Assembly (NCBI GenBank): GCA_001692895.1
Contig: KV748254.1
Location: forward strand, 124,001-188,000
DNA: 64,000 nucleotides
Source of the DNA: Cenococcum geophilum 1.58
Taxonomy: Eukaryota > Ascomycota > Dothideomycetes > Gloniales > Gloniaceae
Reading direction: 5' to 3'
Below the pieces are notes generated by a model. That model ran no database searches. It was not told the DNA's origin and worked only from the letters and a program-made list of their open reading frames with translations. Shown piece by piece: positions 45,713-58,279 of the stretch (position 1 is its first letter; every line of letters starts with the position of its first letter). Made by a program: the position numbers and the translations under genes.

Positions 45713-46030
45713 TATATAGCTAGTGGCAATTAGGCGAAATTGGATACCTATACCAAATCTATAACTCGCTAAAGGGGGTAAGTAAAGCTAGTAATGTATA
45801 TTACTGTAGGCTATAGGCTACGTATTTAATAAAAAATACAATATAGGCTAGTTAATCAAGTTACTAAATGCCCTTAACTACGCGCTAATTGCGTTATTTA
45901 CTAACTATTAAGGCCATTAATAGGGGATAATATGGTGCCGATATATGTAAAAAAAAATCTTACTATATTATTAGCCTATAGTATACTAGCTTATAATATA
46001 TTTAACTATTATATATTAGGAATAAAATAG

Positions 46031-46070
46031 TTTTATATAATTTTATATAATCTTATATAATCTTATATAG
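46031..46070 (+). repeat. 10-base tandem repeat
   Basis: Four units of TTTTATATAA/TCTTATATAA in perfect register. Confidence 0.8.
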
Positions 46071-46189
46071 TCCTATTACTATATTATATTTATTACCTAA
46101 TTTAGTCCTATTTTAGATATATATAAGCTTCTACCTTTTATTTATAGGGAAAATCCCTAGTAAGGGAAACCTAGATATAATCTTTTAGC

Positions 46190-46234
46190 TACGTTAGGAA
46201 AAAATTTACTAGTATCTAATTTTTTCCTAACGTA
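46190..46234. repeat. Perfect 17-base hairpin, 11-base loop
   Basis: The arms 46190-46206 (TACGTTAGGAAAAAATT) and 46218-46234 are exact reverse complements. It lies about 630 bases upstream of the Uba4-type gene in mutated DNA. It could be a small foldback element; no transcript evidence exists. Confidence 0.75.
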
Positions 46235-46864
46235 CTAAATTATAGCGGTAGAATTAGATTAATATAACTACGGATAAATAAGAGAAATGGTAGAATATTT
46301 CCTCTTTAGGTATATAAAATAAATAGTATATTAAAAGTAAATGCTATAGCAAATAGATATAAAAAGAGGTGGCTTATCCTTTTACCTTAGGGGTAAGGCG
46401 CTATTTAACCCTAGATAGTAGACACTAAATATAAATATAGTCTAAACAATAGTAAAATATACAATAGCTACTAGATAACTTAAGGCAAAACTAGATTAAT
46501 AACCCACCCACCACAGTTAAACCCCCCTCCTCCCTTACGCTTTAACCAACCTATACTATACACCTTATACTACTGGCAGATCTCGCTTTAATTGCTAAAG
46601 ATAGGATACTAAATACTTAGAGGAATAGCCCCCCAAGACTACCTGCTAGTAACCACCCACGAGATCTCGCAGAATAAGGCATAAGTAACACTAGGGAGTA
46701 CTGAATAAGGCATATATACGGGCTTATACGAGAATATGGCGAGACTAAAGGGAGCGAAAATATGTAATATAGTACTAGTGCCCTTTAGGCTTAGTGCCTC
46801 CGGGCGGAGTAAACTTCATCATCACCCTACCAACATGTACTTCCACAACTCTTCATTTACGAGT

Positions 46865-48674
46865 ATGGCGCTTCCATCGCCCATTGACCTTACAATACAG
46901 TCTCTGCGCTATCAAATAGCCTTTTGCGAGGCTCAACTGCGAGATCTCCGTCACCAACTCGCTGATGCCGAGAACTGTGCCCGTTGGCAAACCACACCCT
47001 CCGAACATCTCTCTCATGATATGATTGGCGGCGTTCCTAGCGATGTACAGACGGAAGTTTTCGTGGTCCTCTCGCAGAATGGAGAGAAGAAACAATATGC
47101 GAAGCCGTGGCCTCTCGAGAAGCATGAGTATAAGAGGTATGGGCGTCAGCTCATCATGCCAGAGGTTGGCCTGCGAGGTAGTCTCATATAATTTTAATAG
47201 CTGCGGTCCCCTTTTTTGTCCCGCACAATCCTGGTAGGAGTTTCTGACTAGTTGTACTTCTCAGGCCAGCTTCGCTTGAAAGCCTCCTCGGTCTTGGTAG
47301 TCGGAGTGGGTGGTTTAGGATGTCCAGCAGCAGCATACCTTGCAGGAGCGGGTGTAGGTAAAATAGGGCTTGTGGATGGAGATGTCGTGGAGGAGTCGAA
47401 TCTCCACCGCCAGATACTGCATAGTACAAGAAGAGTTGGAATGACGAAGGTAGAGAGTGCGATAGTGTCCCTGACGCAGTGAGTGTTGCAATCATCTATT
47501 ACCTTGGCTTTTTTAATACAAATACTTAGTGAATGGATGCTACGCGTTATTGAAACTGTACATGGGGATTGACCTTTCTCTGTCCAGATTGAATCCAGCC
47601 GCTAAATATGTGGCTTACTCTTTCCGCCTAACCCCCGATATAGCTATCGAGACCTTCCAATCCTACGACCTCATACTCGACTGCACTGACACTCCAGCTT
47701 CGCGGTATTTGATATCGGACACATGTGTCTTGCTAGGCAAACCTCTGGTCTCTGCGTCGGCGCTACGAACTGAAGGCCAATTAATGGTTTTGAACAACCC
47801 GCCACGTTCTCCCAGAGATATATTAGGAGGGCCGTGTTATAGATGCGTTTTCCCCAAGCCACCTCCAGCAGAGAATGTTGTGAGTTGCGGAGACGGCGGA
47901 ATCCTAGGCCCTGTCGTAGGTGTCATGGGTGTTCTGCAGGCGCTCGAAGCTATCAAAATAATTACCAAAGGCATAAAACACTTGGACTCGATATGTTGTA
48001 TGGACATAGACACACCAAAAATTCAAGATGGTAACAAAATGCCGCCCGACTCACAGGAGCCGCCATCTATGCTTCTTTTCTCAGCCTATTCTAATCCACC
48101 GTTCCGTTCCATCCGCCTCCGGTCCAGAAAGCCCAAATGCGCGTCATGTTCTGCACAAGCCGTTGTCACGCGAGAGGCGCTTACTTCCGGCTCACTGGAT
48201 TACGTGCAGTTTTGTGGGGCAGCCAGCCCTGTTGATGCGCTCTCTACAAGCGAGAGAATATCAGCAGACAACTATGCTAGAATAAGGATGGGCGCCAACC
48301 CGATTACGGGGACAGAGGCTAGGGGTGACGGCCACGTTCTTATTGACGTACGCGAGAAGGTTCAATTTGATTTGTGTAATTTGGAAGGCAGTATTAACAT
48401 CCCGTTCTCTGTGATTTCCGGTACATCCTGCCCGCCCGTGAACGGAAATTGTTTCAAGAACTTCGAAGAAGAAGAGTGGGTCACGCAAGTGCGTGACTTA
48501 CCAGAAAAGAAACCAATCTTTGTTGTTTGTAGACTTGGAAATGACTCTCAGCTCGCTGTTGGAAAGATGAAAGAGCTTGGGTTTGATTGCGGTGGAAAGA
48601 GGTGGATTGGAGATGTGAAAGGTGGATTGAAAGCATGGAGAGAGCACGTGGACCCCGAGTTCCCTGAATATTGA
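46865..48674 (+). CDS. uba4: Uba4/MOCS3-type E1-like adenylyltransferase and sulfurtransferase (3 exons)
   Basis: This enzyme activates the ubiquitin-like carrier Urm1 by C-terminal adenylation and then thiocarboxylation, supplying sulfur for 2-thiolation of tRNA wobble uridines in the cytosol; MOCS3-type homologues also serve molybdopterin synthase. Exons 46865-47177, 47265-47478 and 47588-48674 have GT-AG introns of 87 and 109 bases and total 1614 bases, 537 residues. After a ~80-residue coiled-coil-like N-terminus come [12 protein letters not shown], the nucleotide loop GVGGLG (about 117-122), [11 protein letters not shown], zinc Cys pairs at about 259/262 and 360/363, the E1-type Cys at about 276 ([11 protein letters not shown]), and a rhodanese domain (about 395-537) with active Cys about 490 in [10 protein letters not shown]. 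All key residues are present. ATG 46865 is chosen because it precedes the conserved N-terminus; in-frame ATGs at 46834 and 46736 reach into mutated DNA. Confidence 0.93.
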
Positions 48675-48980
48675 AGAATGGAAGCACCTCAAAGTGCATT
48701 GAGGCTAGGAAAAGTCACATTTCTCGCCTGCGAGATATCCTCGAAGTAACCAAATCTCGTGGTACCATTAATGCAATCAAAGAAAGAGCCAAAGAATCTG
48801 CAACATACGGGCTCCTGGCCACCCTAGGCCCGGCAATTTCCTACTCAACTTATTGGGCCACTACGGTACACCCCGATTCAATCGTTGTGATACTCTTCAC
48901 GATCTAAAAGAAGCTGTCAGATAACTCTTATCCTAACGGGGCATTTTGACGCAACATGCTCAATGAATTCTGGTCTCGAC
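48675..48980. other. 3' flank of uba4, ordinary composition
   Basis: This flank holds the presumed 3' UTR and terminator region of uba4. Composition changes to RIP-type AT-rich DNA at about 48980. The small open frame at 48671-48907 has no motif and is not called. Confidence 0.5.
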
Positions 48981-50438
48981 ATAGCTATACGCGGCCTAAC
49001 TAATCCTAGCCTAATTTCGATACTATATCTAATATCTTGCTTAGCTTAACTTGGTTGTGTATATACTCCGGCCTCTTTATAGCTTCATCCATCCCCTACC
49101 CTCTCTTAGCATGACTATATATCTTAAGATTAAGCTCGGACCGCTGGAACTCGGCTACCCCTAAACTCAGCTACTTAACTAAAATAAGCACTATCACTTT
49201 TAAAGCTATCTATACTTAATTTAAATTAATTTTATCTTCTACCCCTACGTACTATTTAATATATCGGCCTTGGCATTTCTATTTAATACCCTTTAAGGTC
49301 TTAACTTTAGCTCCTTTACTTTTATTTAAGCCTCCTTCTCCTCTACCTTCTCTATAGCTTATTTAATTAAATCTATATTTATTATTCGTTTTTAATTAAT
49401 ATCTAATACGGTTATAATTAATGTCTATATAGACAAATACCACTAAGTTAGGTATAAAAACCCTCTAAGAGAGATATAAGAGATAGTATAGTATATACCC
49501 CTTTAGGTAATAGTAGCTACTAGGTTCCTAGGCTCCACTATATAAAGGTATAGAGGCCGATTTTATAGAGACTTAAATTTAAATTTATAAGCTTTATATT
49601 TAGGTCTATAACTACCTACCTATAAATCTTTAGGCCTTTAAGGCCTTTAAGCTACGATTATAAGTTATATGTTTAAGCGTCTTTATATATAGCTTCTATA
49701 GTAAGTTACTTAAATTATTAGCTTACTTTTTATAAAAGTACTAAGTCTTCTAATTAGGCGTATAATTATTATAAAGGGTTTAAAATACTTAATATATTTT
49801 TAACTTATTTAAAGCCATATTTTTAACTTATAAGGATATAAAGCTCCCTTTTTAGGCCTTCTAATAATATTTAATAAAGCGGTACTTCTTAATTAAAGCT
49901 ATATTATTAAGAGATATAAGAACTATAATCTACTTCTAATACTTTAATTTAATGAGGGAGAAGTGTAATAGAGCTAGTGGTTATAGTGCGTACGTTAAAT
50001 AAAGTAGTAAGAAGATAAGTTATATATTATTCCGTTTATATCCTACTAAAAATATAGCTTTAAAAGTAAACTCTTCTCCTTTTAAAAATACTACTAGCCT
50101 AAGTAAAGGCTTTAATATATATACCTAATTTTAAATATTAATGAAAATCGCTAAGCCGTATGCTGTATATTACTCCCTCTATTAAAATAATATAAGGTGC
50201 TTTGTAATATAATTATAACGTATTTTACTATACGCCACTCTAGGGCTAAAAAGATAAAGTATTTATAAATATACGCGACTATTACGGGGTCTAATATATA
50301 TACTCTTATATAATAGCTATAAAACTTAAATTAAGGCTCTACGCTAACTAATATAACCCCTCTAATCTAAAAATAAATACTTTTATAACTATACTAAAAA
50401 TAGCTTTAAATTATATAAATAAGCCCTTACTTATATAA
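48981..50438. other. RIP-type AT-rich DNA, nothing recognised
   Basis: Heavily TA-rich sequence with no traceable frame, LTR or inverted repeat that I could identify. It is the left flank of the Gypsy-4 insertion, continuing at 57149. Confidence 0.5.
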
Positions 50439-50443
50439 TTTAG

Positions 50444-50748
50444 TATAAGGGCGCGGAGAGACTTTGGGGAAGATTTAAAGGAACGATATAAATTCTATCT
50501 AAATCTAAGGGTATATAGCTCTCGCTAAGAACAAGACGTTGCGTAAAAAAGAGAAAGAAATAACAAGAGAATTATATAATTAAATAGTTAGGGGCTTAGT
50601 GGTCGATGCGTGCGCATATACGCACGCGGTCTTTAACAGACTTTAGTAGAATTTAATTAATTTAGTAGAATTTGGTTAAAGCGTTAGAATTTATCTGTTA
50701 AGTGTTTTACTAAGACATTCCTACTATAACTGGGCTAGTTCTATTATA
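50444..50748 (-). mobile_element. 3' LTR of Gypsy-4
   Basis: 305 bases, uninterrupted. It keeps the empty-site word AAGTGTTTTACTAAGACATT, which in the other LTR is split by a solo LTR. Confidence 0.92.
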
Positions 50749-50763
50749 GTACCCCCCCTTTTA

Positions 50764-53700
50764 GCCAAAGGTCTAAATAATTTAATTTTAGTTAAGACTT
50801 ATAACTTATCGCATATTATATTTTTGCGTTAGGTAGCAGTATAGGATTTTACCAATTCTGTTATTAAATAGGCTAATTAGGATTTTCCATCCCTAGGATA
50901 AAAAATCGCTATTGGCTTAGTTAAAGCGGTAAGCAGAACTAATATCTTTATAGTAGGTCTTAGTAAGGCAGGTTTAACTAATTAGATAACTTTAACCGGC
51001 AGTTAAAGTTTCTTAATATCTTATATATTATATAATTATATTACAAATGTTATAATATATTTTAAGTTCTTTTTAATTTCAAGCTTCCTACTATTATATT
51101 TCGTGTATTTATATTAGGTAGTAATTATTTACTTTTATATTATATCTATCTAGCTAAAGTAGGCCGTAAAGAACAGTCCTTATAAAATTCTTTTACTAGG
51201 GAAGGCGTATTAGTTTTAATTTGCTTATAAGGTTCCTAGGTTTATATCTTATATCCTTTCTATTTAATAAGAAGTTTAAATTATTTAGACTGTGTCTTTT
51301 ATTATATATTGTTAATTAAGTTAATAAAGTAAGAACTGTTATTGTTATTAATAATTATAAAAGGTAGTAGTAGCACTTTATAAGTTATAGGTTTACCTTT
51401 TAAGGGTTATAGCAAGTTTACATAAAACGTTAGATATATTTTTATTTTAGTTAGCAGTTTAAGCTTATAAGCATACGGGCTTAATTTCTTCTTAATTTAG
51501 TATAGGCCCGTAAACTTCCAGTCTAGTTTTTTTAAGGGTTATTAAGTCTTTAGGTTTTATATATTTAGGTAAACTATATTACCTTCCTTAAAGTCCCATA
51601 TAGGAGCTTATCCTTTATTTATATACCATTTCTATACTATTTAAGCGTATACTAATTTACTTTGTAATAGTTCCATTAACTACTTTATTTAATTAGCAAA
51701 GTTATACGCGTTAATTAGTTAAATCCTTTTAATTATAGGTCCTATTATATTAATTTTAGGTTATAGTTTAAATCTAAGTTAAGGGTCTTATCCGTAGGTT
51801 GCATAGAACGGCATTACGCCTATTAATTTATTTCTTATATTATTTGTAGTAAACTTAGCTAAAGGTAGCTACTTTTCCCAGTTATCTTATAGGTAAGAGC
51901 AGTGTATTTATAGGTATTATTCTATAATCGCGTTTATAATTTCAGTTTAACTATCTATCTCTAAATAAAATATAATTAAGAGTTATGTTTATATACTTAA
52001 TTATTTATATAGGGCTTACTAAAAGTCTAAAACAAACTAGCTTCTATAATTAGATATTATTAAATTAGGAAGTCTATATAGCTTAAAGACGTACTTAATA
52101 AAATATTTAGCTACCAATATTATATTAATTAAGTTTATAGGAATTATATATCGCATTTTTATAAGATGGTTAATAACTACTATAACATTTATAAACCTAT
52201 TACTGTTAGGCAGGTTAACTACAAAGTTAATTAAGATATCTTACTATCTTTGCATTAGAATTGGCAATAGTTAAAGTACTCCTTACTTCTTTATATAAGA
52301 GGTCTTCCCATATATACATATTCTGTATACTTAAACATATTTTTATATATAGTTATGCATTATAGGCTAGTAATATACTTATTAGATAATCTTATAGGTC
52401 TTTATACGGCTAGGATGCCCTATTATAGGGGAATTGTATACAAATTTAAATATTTTAAATTATAAGGGTTTGGAATTCGGAACTACTATCTTTTATTAAT
52501 AGTACAACCAATTATTATAGATTTCGTATTTAGCGAGTATAATATCCTTATATTGCCATTTCCCTATTTAAATCGCTTTTATTATATCTACTATCTAGGG
52601 GTTATTTTTATATTTATGCTCTATTAATTTATCAATTTCTATATCCCACTTATTAATTTCTAATTTATTCCTATTAAGCTCCGCGTTTAGAAATATAGGG
52701 TATAGTTTCTTAAAGCGTTTAGGGGGTAGTAGAATTTATAATTAATTTATAATCCGTTTATTAGAGGCATTTATAGGTAAGTTTTATAATTATTATATTA
52801 ATAAGTTAGGCTTCTAATTAAGTTTACTAGGTTAGTACGTAATCTTAAAGTTAAATTATAAGAGGTATTCGGCCTAACGAATTTAGCGCTATATTAATTG
52901 CTTTATAGTTATAAAATACTATAGGTTTTTATAGTCTGTTAATACGCGTATTAGAAATAATAATCCTTTAAGTTTTAGGCGCTATTATTTAAAGCATCTA
53001 ATAATTATAAGTAGTTCCTTATTATATATCTTATAGTTTAATTTAGTAGGGGTAAGTTTCTAGAAGAGAAAGGCTACTAGGCGTAGCTCGCTATTCTTAT
53101 TATATTATAATAATACTCCTCCTAGTGCATAATTAGACAAGTCTATTTTAATAATATATTTAAGGTCTAGATTAAAGTAAGCAAGAATTAAAGTAGTCGT
53201 AAAATAATATTTTAGGTTATTAAAAGCTTATTCACATTTAGTAATCTATTTAAATCTTATATTTTTCCTTATTAAGTTTACTAATAGCTAAATAATTTTT
53301 AAGAAGTAATTAATAAATAAATAGTAGAAATTTGCGAATCCTAAAAATCCTTAGATGTCTTATATACTATTAGGACTTTCCTAGTTTATAATTATAGCAA
53401 TTTTTTTAGGGTCTATTTTAATTCCGTTATAGGATATAATTAGGCCTAAGTATATAACTTTAGACGTATAGAACTTATATTTCTTAATATTATATTATAA
53501 GCCTATATCTTATAGGCGTTTAAGGACTATTTAAACGTGCTTCTAATACTTAGAAAGTAAAAACAAATAAATTAAGATATTATTAATATACGCGGTAATA
53601 AATATATTAAGGAATTCGTAAAGTATATTATCAATATATTATTAAAACGTACTAGGACCGTTTTTTATACTAAATAGTATTACTAGGTATTTAAAAAGTC

Positions 53701-56245
53701 CCTATTATATATAGAAAGCTATATACTTTTTATCTCCTTTATAAATACGGATTTAATTAAAGGTAGTAACTACGTTAAGCTTTATAAAGTATTATACTTT
53801 TACTAAATAGTTAAGTGTTTCTTAAAGCAAAGGAATTAGATATTAATTTTAAATTATAATTGCATTTAGGGCTTAATAATTAATATAGAACCTTAAGCCT
53901 CCTTTAGGTTTTTTAATAAATAGTATAGGGGGATACCAGCCCTTTCAAAGCCTAGAGGACTGGTAAAAGAATAAGGGTAAAAGGATAAGGAAAGAAGGGG
54001 GCAGAGTGAGATTGTCCGCGAAGCGCGGCCAGTTGGCTTAATATGCAGACTTGAAGGCAGGTAGAAGGCGAGCCGCCGGCGCTCCGATGTCGGAACGCTG
54101 CCATCTCTCCAGCGCGGCCCGAGGTGGGGTTTTCTCTAAGTTAGAGTTTTTCCTATAGAAGGTATTAGCCTGCGTGGACCCACTAGGGGGACCGGGACGG
54201 GCGGTAAATTGAATTTATTATTATTAAATAGTATAGGTAAAGTAAATAGTAATTAACTAGGGCAAATAAATCCTTTCTCTAGGTACTCTTTAAGGTATTA
54301 TTACATTATAAGCAGCTCTTCTTATAACATACTATATAATAGGCCGAACTTTAGCATTATACTAGGTTTAAGTTCTATTTTAAAATTGTGCTTATCTTAA
54401 TATAAGGGTAGTTAGTTTACAAATTATTTTTTAAATATATTAATTAGATTATAATATTCTTTAGGTATAAGAGATTAGGGTTTAATATATTACTTCGGTT
54501 TTAACGCCTTCTTAATATCTTTTAGTATTATAGTAAAGATCTTATAGTCTCGTTTTCTTACTAATAAATAAAAGGGTGCGGCTTATACTATATAAATTTT
54601 AAGGGGTTTTAATATACTACCTTCGCATTCTTTACCACAATTAGCAGTTATAACTTTATTATATTAGTTTAAGGTTTATAGTTAGGGTAATTTATATTAT
54701 ATTAAATTTAAATAGTTATATATATGTTTATAGGGTAAGTAGTATTTTAAGTAATAACTTCGGCAGTAGGTTATACGAAATTTTAGTATTTCTTTAACCC
54801 AGCTAATTAAAGGGTTATATCGTTTTAGCTATTTATATCTAAGTATTACTTTATAATACTTTAAGGGTATTATAAATAGGGAAATATATTTAAGGTATTT
54901 ACCTATCCGCATCTTTATAAGAGCGTAGTGCGTTAGTTTACTATATATTAAAGGCTTACTATTAAAGCCTTATAGGCCTTAGGGCTTATTAAGTTTCTTT
55001 AAATTTAAGCGTTAAGTTTTTGCGTAGTTTATATTAATAAAGCCTATATTAGTAGCTCCGCTATCTATAAGGATTTATACTTCTTTCTATTTTTTAAGTA
55101 TTTAAATTTCGCTAAGTATATTAAGGGAGTTATATCGTATATTAGCGCTAAAAGAGCCTAGATACTTATACTCTTCCACTTCTTATCTTAAGGCGCGACT
55201 TAGCCCTAAAATAATTCGTTTTCTAAATTAACTAAAGGTAAGACGCTTTATAGTAACTAAGTATAATTTATAGAATAAGTATAATTTAAGGACTAAAAGG
55301 AACTACGTTAGACCCTTTTAAAAGAGTAAGTTCGACAATTCCTTTAAATATATCCCTTTTTACCGCATCTAAAGCATTCTCTATTTACGGCTTAAGTTCT
55401 TTATTTATTAGTTCCTAAGGGTATATAGAATTAGGTGGCATTAAGGTCTATAGGGTTATATATAGGGCTTTTAGGTCTTAAAGACGGGTTATACTTTAAG
55501 GTATATACCAGTTTTATAGAGTTTTAAACGCAAGGTATAGTTAGCTTTAGGGAATAAGTTTATTTATTATATTAAAGGTCCTTATTAATTTGTTAACATA
55601 TTATAGCAAATTTAGGTAAGTCCTTTAGCAGTTCTCTACCTACTAAGTATACTCTAATTTTATCCAAAATAGCTTAACAAAGAGTAGTAACTCTAGCGAC
55701 TTTATTCTAATCTAGTTTACTAATAAGGCCTAAAAATTCTAAAAAGAAGCTAGTAAAGTCTTAGTTCCGTTATTATAGGTTTTTAAGTTTAGTAACAGCT
55801 ATATATTTACGGCTAGCGTTATTATATATTCGTTCTAGTAGAGAAATAAAGATTTTAAAATTAATAAAGGTGCCGTTACAGAAGAATAGGTCTATAGTTT
55901 ATATAGTATCTTTACTTAAATAAGACATTCTATAGCTAATCTTACTAGCTTTAGTAGGGTATTAATTATAGTTTATTAAAAGTTTAAGACGGAGCTTAGT
56001 TATAAAGGGATGTAGGTTATTTTAATTTCTATTAAATATTAGAGAGTTAGGGAGCTTTTTAAATTTTATAATAGGTACTAGGTTTGTTATAGGTATAGGT
56101 TAAGCTACTATTACTAGTTTAGGGTTTATATTTAACGGGCCGGGTTTATATATAGTTATTTTAATTTTATTTATAGGTATTATTATTAGGGTCTCTAATA
56201 TAAGTGCTTTAAGGTTACAGAGTTTTTTGCGGATTGTTCCCATTA
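50764..56245 (-). pseudogene. Gypsy-4 gag-pol polyprotein, RIP-inactivated
   Basis: Minus-strand order: a Gag-like start near 56243 (MGTIRKKLCNLK); a zinc knuckle CFRCGKKGYIQRNC-like, with the second Cys pair and Tyr for His (about 55360-55400); a protease region; RT with IKKPKGGLRFYINY (about 53870-53915) and YINN at 53579-53590 in place of YxDD, both catalytic Asp turned to Asn; DIQGFLGFANFY (about 53330-53370); RNase H with FSRKLTLAKLNYKIYNKELL (about 53030-53090); and an integrase core with LIISNYRS*FVLDF and FYLEIDS*TEIINAI (about 51930-52060). The RT is split by the GC-rich insertion at 53930-54224. Lesions are TAG stops and G-to-A substitutions. Confidence 0.87.
53930..54224. mobile_element. 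SINE-like 295-base GC-rich insertion with 13-base TSD
   Basis: It is flanked by TAAATAGTATAGG at 53917-53929 and an identical copy at 54225-54237, inside the Gypsy-4 RT frame, which resumes on both sides. A long exact duplication points to LINE-mediated retroposition. The body is GC-rich with normal CA/TG content and a low-complexity end (GAATTTATTATTATT), and it encodes no protein. One stretch, TGGCTTAATATGC near 54034, resembles a Pol III A box, but no convincing B box was found. It could derive from a structured RNA; origin unknown. Confidence 0.82.
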
Positions 56246-56414
56246 ATTACTAATACTAAGCTTCTAATATTGCTTACTATTGGGCCAAAGCATCTATAAA
56301 GGACTATTGTATTATAGTTAACTATTCCCTAACTAGGGCTATAATGCTTATAGTTAACGTAGTAGGTTTAAGTTCGTTTACTATTTTAATAATAGTTATT
56401 TTAATATAACGTAA

Positions 56415-57143
56415 TATAAGGGTGCGGAGAGACTTTAGGGAAGATTTAAAGGAATAATATAAATTCTATCTAAATCTAAGGGTATATAGCTCTCGCTAAG
56501 AACAAGACGTTGCGTAAAGAAGAGAAAGAAATAATAAGAGAATTATATAATTAAATAGTTAGGGGCTTAGTGGTCGATGCGTGCGTATATACGTACGCGG
56601 TCTTTAACAGACTTTAGTAGAATTTAATTAATCTAATAAAATTTAGTTAAAGCGTCGGAATTTATCTATTAAGTGTTTTATATAATAAAGCCTTATAGGA
56701 AATACTACGGTGGACTTATTAATAGGCTGGGTATATAGGTATAGAATAGTCAACAACGTAAATATAACTGGTAGAGTAGTTACCTAATAGATTAACTCTA
56801 ATTATATTCTGAGATTTACTACAAAGGAGAGAACTATTTAGGTAGGGACTGTGGTCCTTTAAATACACAACCGTACTCTTAAGAAATTCTCCTTATATAT
56901 AAAGTACGTCTTATACGTAAGGTACGTAAGTTCCTCTTATTCCTTTTATTTAATATATAGCACGTTATATAACCTTGGTTACTATTCCTTATTATATAAT
57001 TCTATCGGCTCCATTTTAGACCGTGCCTTAATTAACTAACTAGCTACTTTTAACTCCTCTCCTAGTAGTTATAACATTGTACTTAAAGCGTCCGTAACAT
57101 TTCACTAAGACATTCCTACTATAACTAGGCTAGTCCCGTTATA
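56415..57143 (-). mobile_element. 5' LTR of Gypsy-4, split by a solo LTR
   Basis: The outer segments 56415-56680 and 57100-57143 together align with 50444-50748. The break lies at the TTTTA/TTTCA duplication. Confidence 0.9.
56681..57099 (+). mobile_element. Solo LTR inside the Gypsy-4 5' LTR
   Basis: 419 bases, TATAATAAAGCC...TCCGTAACA, related to 39282-39704. It is flanked by TTTTA (56676-56680) and TTTCA (57100-57104), a duplication with one C-to-T. The intact site exists at about 50703-50712 in the other LTR, so the insertion is directly demonstrated. Confidence 0.93.
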
Positions 57144-57258
57144 TTTAGAGATATACTAGTAGAGCTATTAGGGGGGTAGTAGGGTATATTAAAAATAATC
57201 GATCGATATAATTATATTAATTGTTATTAGTTAGATTTTCCACTACCCTATTCCTTAA

Positions 57259-57623
57259 TATAACGAAGCCTTATAGTAGTTACTACGGTAGACTTATTAA
57301 TAGGCTAGGTATATAGGCAAATAAAAAGTTAACAACGTAAATATAACTAGTAGAGTAGTTACCTAATAGATTAACTTTAATTATATTCTAAGATTTACTA
57401 TAAATAGGGAACTATCTAGGTAGAGACTATAGTCCTTTAAAAACAAATCCTAACTCCTAAGAAAGGTGTTTAGTATATTAGTACGCTTAGTACGTTAAGT
57501 ATATAAGCCCTATAACTCGTTATATAACTTGCCTATCCTTTATCCTATAGCTTAATAGGTTCCACTAGTCTATTTATATTCTCCCTAAGTAGTTATACTA
57601 CTGCTAATATAAGATATATAACA
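57259..57623 (+). mobile_element. Solo LTR of the 39282 family, TSD CTTAA/CCTAA
   Basis: 365 bases, TATAACGAAGCC...ATATAACA, flanked by CTTAA (57254-57258) and CCTAA (57624-57628). It is shorter and more mutated than the other two copies in its 3' part. Confidence 0.85.
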
Positions 57624-57794
57624 CCTAATGCTAAAATTTATTAAAAACCGGGCTTCTAACGTTTTGCTAGCTATAAACTAATTATCTAATTAAGTTTTAA
57701 TATAGTTACGATTTAGATTTCTCCTACCTACACTAGCCTGCCTACTCTATTATTCTCTTCTTCTTTAACTTTCGTAGCCTTTATAGTGGACTTA

Positions 57795-58159
57795 TATAAG
57801 GCATATTGCCTAGGTATATAGTAGGGAGTAAGTAAGCTAAGTATAAGTTATTATTAGACCTTGCGCTACCTATACGGCATATATAGGCTAAAGAGCTTAT
57901 AAGGTATTCCAATCGGCAGTCCATCTAGTCGCGGGACACTACTACTATCTTTTTAGTTTGTATGGCTAAGTAGGTTAGGCTTAGGGATAATAGTTATAAA
58001 AGAGTTAATAGAAGAGGACGATATAGTAAAGAGTATAGTAGTAGCCTTATATAGAGACAAACTAATAAGGAGGTATTAAGGGCTAACTAAAGGCTAGCCT
58101 AGGCAGCCCCTAAGAGCTTCTAGGTATACACCTAAGTAAGGGATAAAAGATCCCTTATA
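57795..58159 (-). mobile_element. Solo LTR of the 32867 family
   Basis: Its ends match 32867-33127 (TATAAGGCATATTGCC and CCCTTATA). It has about 100 extra bases at 57857-57990, so it is a longer variant or holds a small insertion. Flanks ACTTA and GTTTA differ only by RIP-type transitions and may be a mutated 5-base duplication. Confidence 0.75.
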
Positions 58160-58279
58160 GTTTAATTACTTTCCTTATTTACTATTACTAATTAATTACC
58201 TTTCTTATTTACTGTTACTAATTAAGTCCCTTACTAGGGGACTTATAACAGCACTGTTACGCATTATAGATAAGGGCCC

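Larger units (their letters stand above)
50444..57143 (-). mobile_element. Complete Ty3/Gypsy element (Gypsy-4), perfect TSD TTTAG
   Basis: The LTRs are 50444-50748 (305 bases) and 56415-57143 (305 bases after removing a nested solo LTR and its duplication). The element is flanked by TTTAG at 50439-50443 and 57144-57148. A purine tract (plus CCCCCCCCTTTT) sits at 50752-50763, giving minus-strand orientation. The element is about 6.0 kb without its two insertions. The coding part is present in full but inactivated. Confidence 0.95.

Noticed and set aside
48671-48907. 78-codon frame just after uba4
   Set aside because: Overlaps the uba4 stop, no domain, probably 3' UTR.
54000-54180. GC-rich segment considered as rRNA, U1/U4 snRNA or tRNA gene
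   Set aside because: Short resemblances only; no snRNA core, no tRNA cloverleaf and no convincing B box could be drawn. Kept as SINE-like insertion of unknown origin.
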